A stretch of DNA of 64,000 bases, from assembly GCA_047936785.1 (NCBI GenBank), contig CP176394.1; one strand, 5' to 3'. The DNA is from Acidaminobacterium chupaoyuni (GTDB lineage Bacteria; Bacillota; Clostridia; Oscillospirales; Butyricicoccaceae). The position numbers were made by a program, and so were the translations under genes. Below the pieces are notes generated by a model that had not been told where the DNA came from, ran no database searches, and was given only the letters and a program-made list of their open reading frames with translations. Shown piece after piece: positions 55,784-63,956 of the stretch (position 1 is its first letter; every line of letters starts with the position of its first letter).

Positions 55784-55818
55784 GCCAGACTGATAGTAGT
55801 CTGCTTGTGCGCTTTCTT
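55776..55818 (+). terminator. Terminator-like hairpin between the 34-codon ORF and the protease gene
   Basis: GCGCATAAGC-CAGACT and AGTCTG-CTTGTGCGC pair over 15 bp with one bulged C and one wobble, with the 6-nt loop GATAGT, followed by TTTCTTGTT. It overlaps the stop codon of the short ORF and lies 50 bp before the protease start. Confidence 0.65.
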
Positions 55819-55867
55819 GTTAAATGCGCAAGTCTATTTAACTTAACGGCTTAGAAAGGGGTTCCCA

Positions 55868-56986
55868 ATGAATAAGAAAATAATTTGTCTTTGTTTAGTC
55901 GTCGCACTAGCTTTTTCGATTTCAGTTCCTGCATTTGCTGCAGATACAGCGTTATCCTCACAAGTAGCTTTTGAAGAACAGGTCTTAGCGTTGACAAGTG
56001 ATGTTTTAGAGTTCATTGAACCAGAGAAATCACTGTACGGCTTAGCCGGTATTGATTTTACTTCGCTATACATGGGAGAAAAAATTCCCGCCTATATCAT
56101 AACTGACGATGGCATAGCTTCGGAAACCGATATATTTTATTTTCCGATCATGAGCGATGATACTTGGGTAGCAACATCTATTGTCAGTTTTGATTCTGTC
56201 GGCCAGATGAATGTTCAGGTTTCAACTGAGTATGCAAACGCATATGCAGGGGATACTAACATCAGCACAGAAATCGCATTACTTTTTGATTGCAATGCTG
56301 CTTATATCTACACTGATGGCATTGGCCTTGTGCAAGTCGCTATTTCTCCTGATACCATTACTGGGAGAGTTAGCTGTGAGAAATATACCGGTACCTTTGT
56401 GTTGGCTACAGCGCAACTTAATTCAGAGCGTCCACTTTCCGTGAATGTTGATGCTTCAGAACGTAGTCAAACAACGCGTTCTTTTGACAATCAATATTAT
56501 CTCTCGGTTCCTGGTATCCAGCAAGCATCCGGTTCTTTACAATGTTGGGCAGCGTGCATAGCCTCCATTAGAGGATATTATGGGACAACTACAACCATTG
56601 ATGATGTATACGAGTTTTCTGGTATAACTAAGTACCTCGGGGCCAATATCTACACATCTGCTATTGTTTTAGAGGATTATGGTTTTTCTTTAACATGGTA
56701 TTGGGACGGGAGTTTTAACTGGTACCAATTGAGAACCGAGATATATTTCAACGAAAGCCCTTTCTTCGTCTCTTGTTCGTATAGCGGTGGTAGTGGACAT
56801 GCTGTGGTGTTGCGCGGATACTATGTTTACCAGAATATCTCGCAAGTTGGAATCATCTCCTATATGGATCCTGTGACCGGGAGTTATGCAGCAAGTTCCG
56901 TCGCAACAGACGGCGATTTCTACTATGTTCCAAGCGGAAGTTCTACTCAATATACTATGTCTGGATTTCTGGCAGTGGCAAATTGA
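55868..56986 (+). CDS. Secreted papain-like cysteine protease (C39/C70-like)
   Basis: The 372-residue protein has a signal peptide (KKIICLCLVVALAFSISVPAFA). An N-terminal region of about 190 residues may be a propeptide. The catalytic domain has Cys226 in QCWAACIASI, His311 in GGSGHAVVLRGY and Asp334 in MDPVTG. This order fits papain-like proteases of the C39_2/C70 kind, exported and acting outside the cell. The gene is visibly AT-richer than its neighbours. AAAGGGG precedes the ATG, and its end overlaps the lipoprotein gene by 4 bp. Confidence 0.78.
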   Translation: MNKKIICLCLVVALAFSISVPAFAADTALSSQVAFEEQVLALTSDVLEFIEPEKSLYGLAGIDFTSLYMGEKIPAYIITDDGIASETDIFYFPIMSDDTWVATSIVSFDSVGQMNVQVSTEYANAYAGDTNISTEIALLFDCNAAYIYTDGIGLVQVAISPDTITGRVSCEKYTGTFVLATAQLNSERPLSVNVDASERSQTTRSFDNQYYLSVPGIQQASGSLQCWAACIASIRGYYGTTTTIDDVYEFSGITKYLGANIYTSAIVLEDYGFSLTWYWDGSFNWYQLRTEIYFNESPFFVSCSYSGGSGHAVVLRGYYVYQNISQVGIISYMDPVTGSYAASSVATDGDFYYVPSGSSTQYTMSGFLAVAN

Positions 56987-57528
56987 TGAGACAGACGATG
57001 TTTCGATTTTTGCGGCCATTAACTGCAGTTGCTGTGATTTGCCTCCTACCGTTTTTATTTTCGGCGTGTCAAAAAGCGCCACCACAACGGGACGAGTTAT
57101 TGTCTGAATCGGAATTACTTACCTGTGAATTATTTGTGAATAATGTTACCTGCGCTAAAGTAACTGAACTGCGCACTGTGGCAGATGACACCTTTAAAGA
57201 GACTGTGGTTTCTCTATGCACAGCGGTAACACCATTTAGACCTATAATTTCATCAGATATCATTTTAGGCGAACAGAGCGATGCTTACTTTGTTTTTAAG
57301 AACAGCGCTGCAAAATATACGATTGGTTTTTTTGATGTTGAAAAGCAGCTATCACTTGATTATATCTATCGTGATACACCGATGATTTCGGTGGAAACAG
57401 CTGAAATTGATGAAATGGGACAACCGCAAGTTACATCCTCCTGGTATTGTTCTTTGCCAGCGAAACGTTTTGCCTTGTTATACGAGATGATACAGACATA
57501 TACCGATGGAGAGGTCACGCAACAATAA
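56983..57528 (+). CDS. Lipoprotein of unknown function, partner of the cysteine protease
   Basis: The 181-residue protein has a signal sequence ending in a lipobox (LFSAC) followed by QKAPPQ. The mature part has mixed alpha/beta character, and I recognise no domain. The start codon overlaps the protease stop as ATGA, so the two proteins are made together. It may be an immunity factor, inhibitor, anchor or substrate-binding partner of the protease. A hairpin follows. Confidence 0.65.
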   Translation: MMRQTMFRFLRPLTAVAVICLLPFLFSACQKAPPQRDELLSESELLTCELFVNNVTCAKVTELRTVADDTFKETVVSLCTAVTPFRPIISSDIILGEQSDAYFVFKNSAAKYTIGFFDVEKQLSLDYIYRDTPMISVETAEIDEMGQPQVTSSWYCSLPAKRFALLYEMIQTYTDGEVTQQ

Positions 57529-57545
57529 AAAGAAAACGTTTTGAT

Positions 57546-57680
57546 AGGCGGTCAAGCGCAATTTGGGCTTGACCGCCTTGTCTACCCAAAAGCAAAACTG
57601 GCTGCAGCTGTCAATGGCGGCGCATATGCGCCGTTTATCTCGACTCGACCATTGACTGTCGCTGCCTGTTGCGCTATCTC
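57546..57680. repeat. Structured element, copy B (hairpin - 31-nt linker - nested hairpin)
   Basis: Hairpin 1 (57546-57578) has the stem GGCGGTCAAG/CTTGACCGCC. A 31-nt linker beginning TGTCTACCC follows. The nested hairpin has outer arms GTCAATGG (57610-57617) and CCATTGAC (57649-57656) around a 16-bp palindrome CGGCGCATATGCGCCG (57618-57633). The tail GCGCTATCTC follows. Compared with copy A, the outer stem shows a paired C:G to T:A change. Hairpin 1 may also end the protease-lipoprotein transcript. Confidence 0.75.
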
Positions 57681-57689
57681 TCGTTGGAT

Positions 57690-57938
57690 TTAGTTTTCGT
57701 ATGGCTTGTAGACGGTCACGGCCTTTAGATAAGCCTCAACGTCACCGTTTAGCATAAGCTCCGCATAGGCCAGCGGGTCATTATAAATCAGGTAATCCAG
57801 CTCTGACCGCTGAAAATGGTTGTCGGAAATCTCATTCTCAATTGCCGTGCAGTCAATGGAAATCAGCATCCCATCGTCGTAGCGCAGCTCAACGCTGCCC
57901 GTGTCCATGTTGAATTTGCAGGATATGTACTTGTTCAT
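57690..57938 (-). CDS. Small mobile-element protein (DUF6061-like)
   Basis: The 82-residue protein reads MNKYISCKFNMDTGSVELRY at its start and has SELDYLIYNDPLAYAELMLNGD. It resembles the short DUF6061 proteins found in clostridial integrative elements; their function is unknown. ATG 57938 follows GGAGG with 8-nt spacing. An in-frame extension back to 57983 has no clear site. It marks the right edge of the element remnant, about 60 bp before the kinase start. Confidence 0.65.
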   Translation of the reverse strand: MNKYISCKFNMDTGSVELRYDDGMLISIDCTAIENEISDNHFQRSELDYLIYNDPLAYAELMLNGDVEAYLKAVTVYKPYEN

Positions 57939-57996
57939 CGTGAAGTCCTCCGTCATATTTTCGGAATAGCAGGGCGGCTTCATATGATGATTTTGT

Positions 57997-59997
57997 ATGT
58001 GCTTCTTTATTAACCATGAGCATTTGCCGCCGGAATATCACAAACTTTCGGTCAAAAAAGGTCAGCTTGATGATTATGATGGATCACGCGAATCCTTTGC
58101 CAAACGCTGCGTTTTGACCGGAGACGGGGAAAATTATCTGGAAAAAACAGCACTGGCTTCCATACAGCAGGGGCTTGCTCAAAATAACTGCTATGAAGTG
58201 AATATCATCGAGCATTTCAGTGAAGATCTTGCGCTGCTGCGCGCACATAAACTGCAATACTATTATTTGAATGAAGAACAGAACATGATTTTGCTGCTGT
58301 CAAGAGATGTGACAGAGGCTTATCTGCGCCAGCAGAAAAAGCTGAACATGGCAAAAGAAGAAACCAGGCATATCAATGAACTGATGAATTCCATCAAAGC
58401 GGGGGTGGCCGAACTGAGGCTGACCGCTGATCGAAAAATTCTGACGGATTCTGTGAACCGCCAGATGCTGCGTATTATGGGATATGAAGAAAACAGCCCC
58501 CAGCATGCGCGGGATGCAAAGGGAAGCGATTTGGAACCGATTTTTTTTGATGCGCTTTCCTCCATCCACCCGGAAGATCGCGAGCGTGTGAGACAAGCAA
58601 TTTGGAACTGCCGCAAAGAGCGCGAATTTTCGGTGGAACCTTATCACCTGCGCCGCCGTGACGGCAGCTACTGCTGGATTGCCGAGGATCTGCTGCTTTG
58701 GGAGATCGGTGAAGAATATAACATTTACTATGCGACCTATCACGATGTGACCAAAGAGGTTTCGCTGAGAGGGCAGCTGGAAAAACGCGTGGAAGAAGAA
58801 TCGGCCCTGCGGCTTGCGGCCAATGCGGCAAGCGCCGCCAAATCCGATTTTATTTCGCGCATCAGCCACGACATGAGAACACCGCTCAACGGCATCATCG
58901 GCATGACTTATTTGGCCCGCCAAGAACATCCCGCACCGAAAATCGCGGATTATCTTCAAAAGATCGATACTTCTTCAAAATTTCTGCTGGGGCTGATCAA
59001 TGATGTTTTGGATATGTCAAAGGCGGAAAGCGGAAAAATCGATCTGCATCTTGAGCCATATGCCTGCGAAGCGTTTACCGCCTATTTGGATGCGGTCATC
59101 GCGCCGCTTTGCCGTGAAAAAAAGCAAACATTAAAAAGAGAATTTCATGTTCTTGAAGAATATGTTCCCTTGCTCGATCCGCTGCGCACCAATCAGATCC
59201 TGTTCAATCTGCTTTCCAACGCGGTCAAATATTCACCGCAGGGGGGAGAAATATTATGCCGCATCGAAGAGTGGCTTTTGCCTGAAAACAAAATGGCGAT
59301 CCATATAAAGATCACGGATAATGGGGTGGGTATTTCACAGAATTTCAAAAATGTTCTGTTCGATCCGTTTACGCAGGAAGGGCGCGATGATAATTCGCTG
59401 TCGCGCGGTTCCGGTCTGGGGCTTGCCATTACGAAAAAACTGGTGGAAGCCATGAACGGAACGATCAGTTTTGAAAGCGAGATCGGAAAAGGATCTACTT
59501 TCGTGGTGGAACTTGAAGCGGATCGAGTGGCCGCCTGCGGCGTTCCAAACACTGCCGCAACCGAAGATCTGTCGGGCAAACCGGAAGAAGCGGTTTTGGC
59601 GGGGAAACGGGTCTTGCTTTGCGAAGATCACCCGCTGAACCAGGAAATCGCCCGCGCACTGTTGGAAGAAAAGGACATGGTCACGGATCTTGCCCAAAAC
59701 GGCCGCGAAGCCGTGGAACTGTTTTCGGAAAAACCGGAAGGGTTTTATGATGCGGTGCTGATGGATATTCGTATGCCGGTGATGAATGGTTTCGAAGCGG
59801 CAAGGGCCATCCGCTCCCTGAGCAGGGCAGATGCAAAAAATGTGCCGATTTTGGCCATGACGGCGGATGCTTTTGTGGGTGATATCAAAAAGTGTTTTGA
59901 AGCGGGGATGAACGGCCATTTGGCCAAACCGATAGAGCCGCAAATGCTCTATGCAGCGCTTTCTGCCGCTGTGCTGGAATCGGAAAGGGAGCGATGA
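57997..59997 (+). CDS. Hybrid histidine kinase, probably truncated at its N-terminus
   Basis: The 666-residue protein has a partial PAS-like sensor region (1-120), a PAS domain (about 125-255), a short coiled coil, HisKA with His291 in SHDMRTPLNG, a HATPase domain (about 395-510, with GSGLGLAITKK) and a receiver (about 535-655, Asp590 in LMDIRMP). An in-frame stop lies 9 bp before ATG 57997, and the mobile-element remnant abuts it. The start has no ribosome site of its own, so the native N-terminus appears lost. It is followed by the third kinase with 1 bp between them. Confidence 0.82.
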   Translation: MCFFINHEHLPPEYHKLSVKKGQLDDYDGSRESFAKRCVLTGDGENYLEKTALASIQQGLAQNNCYEVNIIEHFSEDLALLRAHKLQYYYLNEEQNMILLLSRDVTEAYLRQQKKLNMAKEETRHINELMNSIKAGVAELRLTADRKILTDSVNRQMLRIMGYEENSPQHARDAKGSDLEPIFFDALSSIHPEDRERVRQAIWNCRKEREFSVEPYHLRRRDGSYCWIAEDLLLWEIGEEYNIYYATYHDVTKEVSLRGQLEKRVEEESALRLAANAASAAKSDFISRISHDMRTPLNGIIGMTYLARQEHPAPKIADYLQKIDTSSKFLLGLINDVLDMSKAESGKIDLHLEPYACEAFTAYLDAVIAPLCREKKQTLKREFHVLEEYVPLLDPLRTNQILFNLLSNAVKYSPQGGEILCRIEEWLLPENKMAIHIKITDNGVGISQNFKNVLFDPFTQEGRDDNSLSRGSGLGLAITKKLVEAMNGTISFESEIGKGSTFVVELEADRVAACGVPNTAATEDLSGKPEEAVLAGKRVLLCEDHPLNQEIARALLEEKDMVTDLAQNGREAVELFSEKPEGFYDAVLMDIRMPVMNGFEAARAIRSLSRADAKNVPILAMTADAFVGDIKKCFEAGMNGHLAKPIEPQMLYAALSAAVLESERER

Positions 59998-59998
59998 G

Positions 59999-62830
59999 AT
60001 GAATCAAAAGCAAAATATCCGCGGATTTGTGTGGCTCAGACTGATGACGGCGGGTTTTTTGGTTTTTGCTTTTTTGTTGGGGATGATCCCGCAGGCGTCA
60101 GCCGCGCAGACGGCACAGGCGGACCAAACGACGGTGCGTGTGGGTTATTTTTACAACGGCGATTTTTTGCATAAGGAGGCAGACGGCAGTTATTCCGGCT
60201 ATGACGCCGAATTTTATTATACGCTGGCGGGGTATGCAAACTGGAAGGTCGAGTTTGTGGAATACCCCAATTTAAACGCGGCCACTGCAGGCCTTGAAAA
60301 GGGCGAAATCGATGTGATGAGCGGCCTTTCGCAAACGGAAGAGCGTGTAAACCGATTTTTGGTTTCTGCAAAAAAGATGTGCACCGCCCAGATTGCGGTT
60401 CAGGTCAGGGCGGATGACGATCGTTTTGCCATCGGCGATACGGAATCTATGAAAGGGCTGAGCTGCGGGATTTTAAAGGGCTCTAATGTGGTAAAGCTTT
60501 ACACCGATTGGTGCGTTGAAAACGGGTTGACGCCGCATGTTCGGGAATATAACAGTTTGGATGAGCGCAACGCCGCGCTGCTGGCCGGAAAGGTCGATGC
60601 CATCGCCGGCGGTTCCACCATTGTGGGCGCGCAAAAAATCGCGGAATTCCCTTCGCTGGATCTTTATTTCATGCTCAACAGGCAGCGCACAGATTTGAAA
60701 ACGCAGCTGGATCGGGCAATGAGTATTCTTGATCTGGAAGATCCAAGCTATGCGACCGCACTGTTTATGAAATATTTTCCTGCATCGCGAAACAATGAAC
60801 CTTCTTTTTCGGCAAAAGAGAAGAAATATTTAAAAGAGCATGACGAAATTTATGTGGGGGTGTTGTCTGATGATGAGCCCTTCAGCCGCAAAACGGAAAC
60901 GGGGAATGCAGAAGGAATCCTTCCGGCTTATTTCGATCATTTTTCACAGGTGACCGGTTCCAAATTTATTTGCAAGCCTTTTTCAACCACTGAAGAAGAA
61001 CTGGCGGCCCTGCATGAGGGAAAGATCGATATGATCGGCAAATTCGGCAGCAATACCATCGACGCCAATAAAGAACAGGTAATCTTGACGATTCCCTATC
61101 TGCAATTGAACATGGTCGAAATCATGAAAAAGGGAGATGGTCAGGCAAAATCGGTTGCGGTTCCCCAATGCAGCGCTCTGCAAATAGAAGAGGCGATGGC
61201 TTCTCAAAAAGGGAAAGCCGATGTCGCCATCTGCAAAAGCTGCGAAAAATGCTTTGAATTGCTTAAACATGGCAAAGTTGATTCCATGATCTGCCCGCAG
61301 CCCGCCGCAACCTGGCTTTTGAGCCGCAGCCGCGTTTCGAATTATATTGTTTTGGCGTTTGGAGACAAAGCATGGGATGTTGTCTGCGCTCTGCCTCATG
61401 GTGAAAGCAGCAATACGCTGCGTTCCATCATGAATAAATCCGTTGCGGCCGACGGTTCATTCATCCACCAGCTGATCACCAGCGAAACGCTGAAAGATTC
61501 CGCCGAATTTTCTACCTTTATCGATCGCCTGCCTGTTTCTTATCTGGTGGGCGCGGTGATCGTGGCGGGTGTTTTGTTGACCATTGCTGTGGCCGCGCTG
61601 ATTATTTTGGTGAAAAGAAGAAAAACAGAGCGCCAGATCGAGCTGCGTCAGGCGGCGCTTGCCGCGGCGGAAGACGCCAACAGGGCGAAGCATGAATTCT
61701 TTGGCGCGGTGAGCCACGATATGAGAACACCGCTCAACGGCATTATGGGTTACACCGATCTGGCCCTCGGCAGCGGCGACACCAACCAAATCAAAGAATA
61801 TCTGGGAAAAATCAAAAAATCGGGCTCGATTCTCTGCTCACTGGTGGATGATACTTTGATCATGTCGCGGATGGAAAGCGAAAAGTATCGTCTGAACCTA
61901 ACGCCGGTCGATACGGCTGAGGTCTTGGGCGAAGTGCTGGAACCCATCCGCGCTCTGGCGGCCGAAAAGGGTGTTACTTTGAAAGAAGATGTGGCCGCTT
62001 CACGCCCGCGCATGGTGATGGCCGATCGGGTGAGCCTGCAAAAGGTTTTGCTGAATCTTTTAAGCAACGCCGTTCGCTTTACGCCGCCCGGCGGAACGGT
62101 GACTTTTTGCTGCCGTCTGGATCCGCCCGAAGGCGGAGAACCGGATAGCATCATCACCGTTTCCGACACCGGCACGGGCATCGGCAAAGATTTTCTGCCG
62201 AAACTTTTTGAACCCTTCGCCCAGGAATACCCTGGAAATAGCGACGCCACGGGAAGCGGAATGGGCCTTGCCGTTGTGAAACGCATCATAGACGCCATGG
62301 GCGGCACCATTGAGGTGAAAAGCGAAAAGGGAAAAGGCACGACTTTTGTCGTGCGCGTTCATCTCAAGGAAACAGACCGTTCTTCTATGGATGGGAAAGA
62401 AACCCTAAAGAAGGAAGAATTGCGGCTGAAGGGCAAACGGGCGCTGGTATGTGAAGACAACCCGCTCAATATGGAGATCTTATGCACGATCTTGCAAAAG
62501 TTTGGGATGGAGACCGTTCGCGCCGCCAACGGAAAAGCAGGGGTGGAAATTTTCGCGGGCAGCGCGCCGGGGTGGCTGGATGTTGTGCTGATGGATCTGC
62601 GCATGCCTGTGATGGATGGCGTTTCGGCGGCATACGCCATGCGCGCGCTGCATCGTGCAGACGCGGGAAAAATCCCCATCCTTGCTGTTTCGGCGGATGC
62701 CTTTGAGGAAGATATCGAAAAATGCCGTGAGGCAGGGATGAACGGGCATCTGGCGAAACCTATTAACCCGGGCTGTTTATACCGCCTGCTGGTGCGGTCG
62801 ATCTTTCCGGGGGAAGAAAACGACTGTTGA
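59999..62830 (+). CDS. Membrane hybrid histidine kinase with two substrate-binding-protein sensor domains
   Basis: The 943-residue protein has a signal/anchor segment (about residues 8-36) and two periplasmic-binding-protein-like (SBP_bac_3) domains (about 45-260 and 275-510). A transmembrane helix (about 520-548), HisKA with His573, a HATPase domain (GSGMGLAVVKR near 760) and a receiver with Asp866 follow. This BvgS-like layout senses small ligands such as amino acids directly. No DNA-binding response regulator is encoded nearby, so phosphate may pass to the REC-EAL protein. GGGAG precedes the ATG. Confidence 0.9.
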   Translation: MNQKQNIRGFVWLRLMTAGFLVFAFLLGMIPQASAAQTAQADQTTVRVGYFYNGDFLHKEADGSYSGYDAEFYYTLAGYANWKVEFVEYPNLNAATAGLEKGEIDVMSGLSQTEERVNRFLVSAKKMCTAQIAVQVRADDDRFAIGDTESMKGLSCGILKGSNVVKLYTDWCVENGLTPHVREYNSLDERNAALLAGKVDAIAGGSTIVGAQKIAEFPSLDLYFMLNRQRTDLKTQLDRAMSILDLEDPSYATALFMKYFPASRNNEPSFSAKEKKYLKEHDEIYVGVLSDDEPFSRKTETGNAEGILPAYFDHFSQVTGSKFICKPFSTTEEELAALHEGKIDMIGKFGSNTIDANKEQVILTIPYLQLNMVEIMKKGDGQAKSVAVPQCSALQIEEAMASQKGKADVAICKSCEKCFELLKHGKVDSMICPQPAATWLLSRSRVSNYIVLAFGDKAWDVVCALPHGESSNTLRSIMNKSVAADGSFIHQLITSETLKDSAEFSTFIDRLPVSYLVGAVIVAGVLLTIAVAALIILVKRRKTERQIELRQAALAAAEDANRAKHEFFGAVSHDMRTPLNGIMGYTDLALGSGDTNQIKEYLGKIKKSGSILCSLVDDTLIMSRMESEKYRLNLTPVDTAEVLGEVLEPIRALAAEKGVTLKEDVAASRPRMVMADRVSLQKVLLNLLSNAVRFTPPGGTVTFCCRLDPPEGGEPDSIITVSDTGTGIGKDFLPKLFEPFAQEYPGNSDATGSGMGLAVVKRIIDAMGGTIEVKSEKGKGTTFVVRVHLKETDRSSMDGKETLKKEELRLKGKRALVCEDNPLNMEILCTILQKFGMETVRAANGKAGVEIFAGSAPGWLDVVLMDLRMPVMDGVSAAYAMRALHRADAGKIPILAVSADAFEEDIEKCREAGMNGHLAKPINPGCLYRLLVRSIFPGEENDC

Positions 62831-62858
62831 AACGCCCGAAGGGATGAGAACAAAAAGA

Positions 62859-62900
62859 AAAAAGCTTGTCCGCCTTTATTCTGGGCGGGCAAGCTTTTTG
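62859..62900. terminator. Bidirectional terminator between kinase and thioredoxin genes
   Basis: A 16-bp stem with one wobble (AAAAAGCTTGTCCGCC with GGCGGGCAAGCTTTTT) and an 8-9-nt loop. Confidence 0.9.
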
Positions 62901-62950
62901 ATATGGGAAGAGAGAGAAAAGCAAGATAGAAGCGAAATCGCCGCGAAAGC

Positions 62951-63259
62951 TTAGAAAAGCTTTGCGATCTCGTCTTGGGGCTGAACGCCAACCATGCGTT
63001 TCACGGCTTCGCCGTTTTCAAACAGAATCAGCGTGGGGATGCTCATGACGCGGAAACGCTTGGCGGCATCCATGTTTTCGTCGATATCCAGTTTGACGAT
63101 TTCTGCGTTTTCGGGCAGATTGTCGGCGATTTCTTCCAGCATCGGGGCAAGCATTTTGCAGGGGTTGCACCATGTGGCGAAGAAATCGACCAAAACCTTT
63201 TTGCCGGGCTGAGAAACAACGGCGTCGAATTCATCCTGTGTGATATGTCTGAGTGTCAT
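62951..63259 (-). CDS. trxA: Thioredoxin
   Basis: The 102-residue protein is a single thioredoxin fold with VDFFATWCNPCKMLAP and the cis-proline in SIPTLILFENG. The active site is Cys-Asn-Pro-Cys, a variant of the usual Cys-Gly-Pro-Cys. It reduces protein disulfides. The start at 63259 follows AAGGAGG; a longer frame back to 63325 is not needed. Confidence 0.94.
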   Translation of the reverse strand: MTLRHITQDEFDAVVSQPGKKVLVDFFATWCNPCKMLAPMLEEIADNLPENAEIVKLDIDENMDAAKRFRVMSIPTLILFENGEAVKRMVGVQPQDEIAKLF

Positions 63260-63350
63260 AAAAATTTCCTCCTTAAATGAGTTCTCTGATGAGATAGTCT
63301 TTGCATCGTATCGGCAACTATACATTCTCGATACTCTACTTATTTAGTAT

Positions 63351-63379
63351 ATTATAGATTATATCAGAAAAAGTTGGAA
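63351..63379 (-). promoter_or_regulatory. Probable promoter of trxA
   Basis: On the minus strand TATAAT (63351-63356) is preceded by TTCCAA (63374-63379) at 17 nt. Confidence 0.5.
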
Positions 63380-63524
63380 AAGCAAGAGGGATTTGAATAA
63401 AATATTCATATCAATTTCAGCAAAAATATGGTAGACTATCAGATGATATCAAGATGCCTGCAAAACCGACCGGGGGCGGCGGGCAAAAAGATAGGGCAGA
63501 AATCGGAAAACGGAGGAAACAACT

Positions 63525-63938
63525 ATGGAAGAATTTCTATTTCCCACTTTGCCGCGGCAAGAGCTGCTGGAGCTTTCCAGTCTGGCGCTTGCGCACATAG
63601 GGGATGGAATATATGAATTGATGGCCAGAACCCATGTGATTCGTCACGGCGGGCTTTTGGCAAACCAGATGCACCGCAAGACCATCGAGCTGGTCTGCGC
63701 CCGCGCGCAGGCGCAGGCTGCCCAGCTTTTGCAGCCCGAATTCACCGAAGAAGAAAAAGCGGTCTATTTGCGGGGGCGCAACAGCAAGCCGAAAACCATG
63801 CCAAAAAACGCCGCGCCCGGCGATTATGCCGCGGCCACGGGGCTTGAGGCCGTGTTCGGCATGCTTTATCTGACAGGCCAAAAAGAAAGGCTTTGCGTTT
63901 TGTTTGAAAAAATAATTCAGCAGGAAAATAAGAATTGA
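63525..63938 (+). CDS. mrnC: Mini-ribonuclease III
   Basis: The 137-residue protein is an RNase III catalytic domain without a double-stranded RNA-binding domain. It shows LALAHIGDGIYELMARTH with the catalytic Asp and GLEAVFGMLYL with the Glu. It matures 23S rRNA ends in Bacillus. The GGAGG before the ATG supports the start. Confidence 0.92.
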   Translation: MEEFLFPTLPRQELLELSSLALAHIGDGIYELMARTHVIRHGGLLANQMHRKTIELVCARAQAQAAQLLQPEFTEEEKAVYLRGRNSKPKTMPKNAAPGDYAAATGLEAVFGMLYLTGQKERLCVLFEKIIQQENKN

Positions 63939-63956
63939 GGAAGGAAGGAACATAAG

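Noticed and set aside
54411..57997. Complete integrative element or insertion sequence
   Set aside because: No integrase, transposase, relaxase or clear terminal repeats are present, so only a remnant is claimed.
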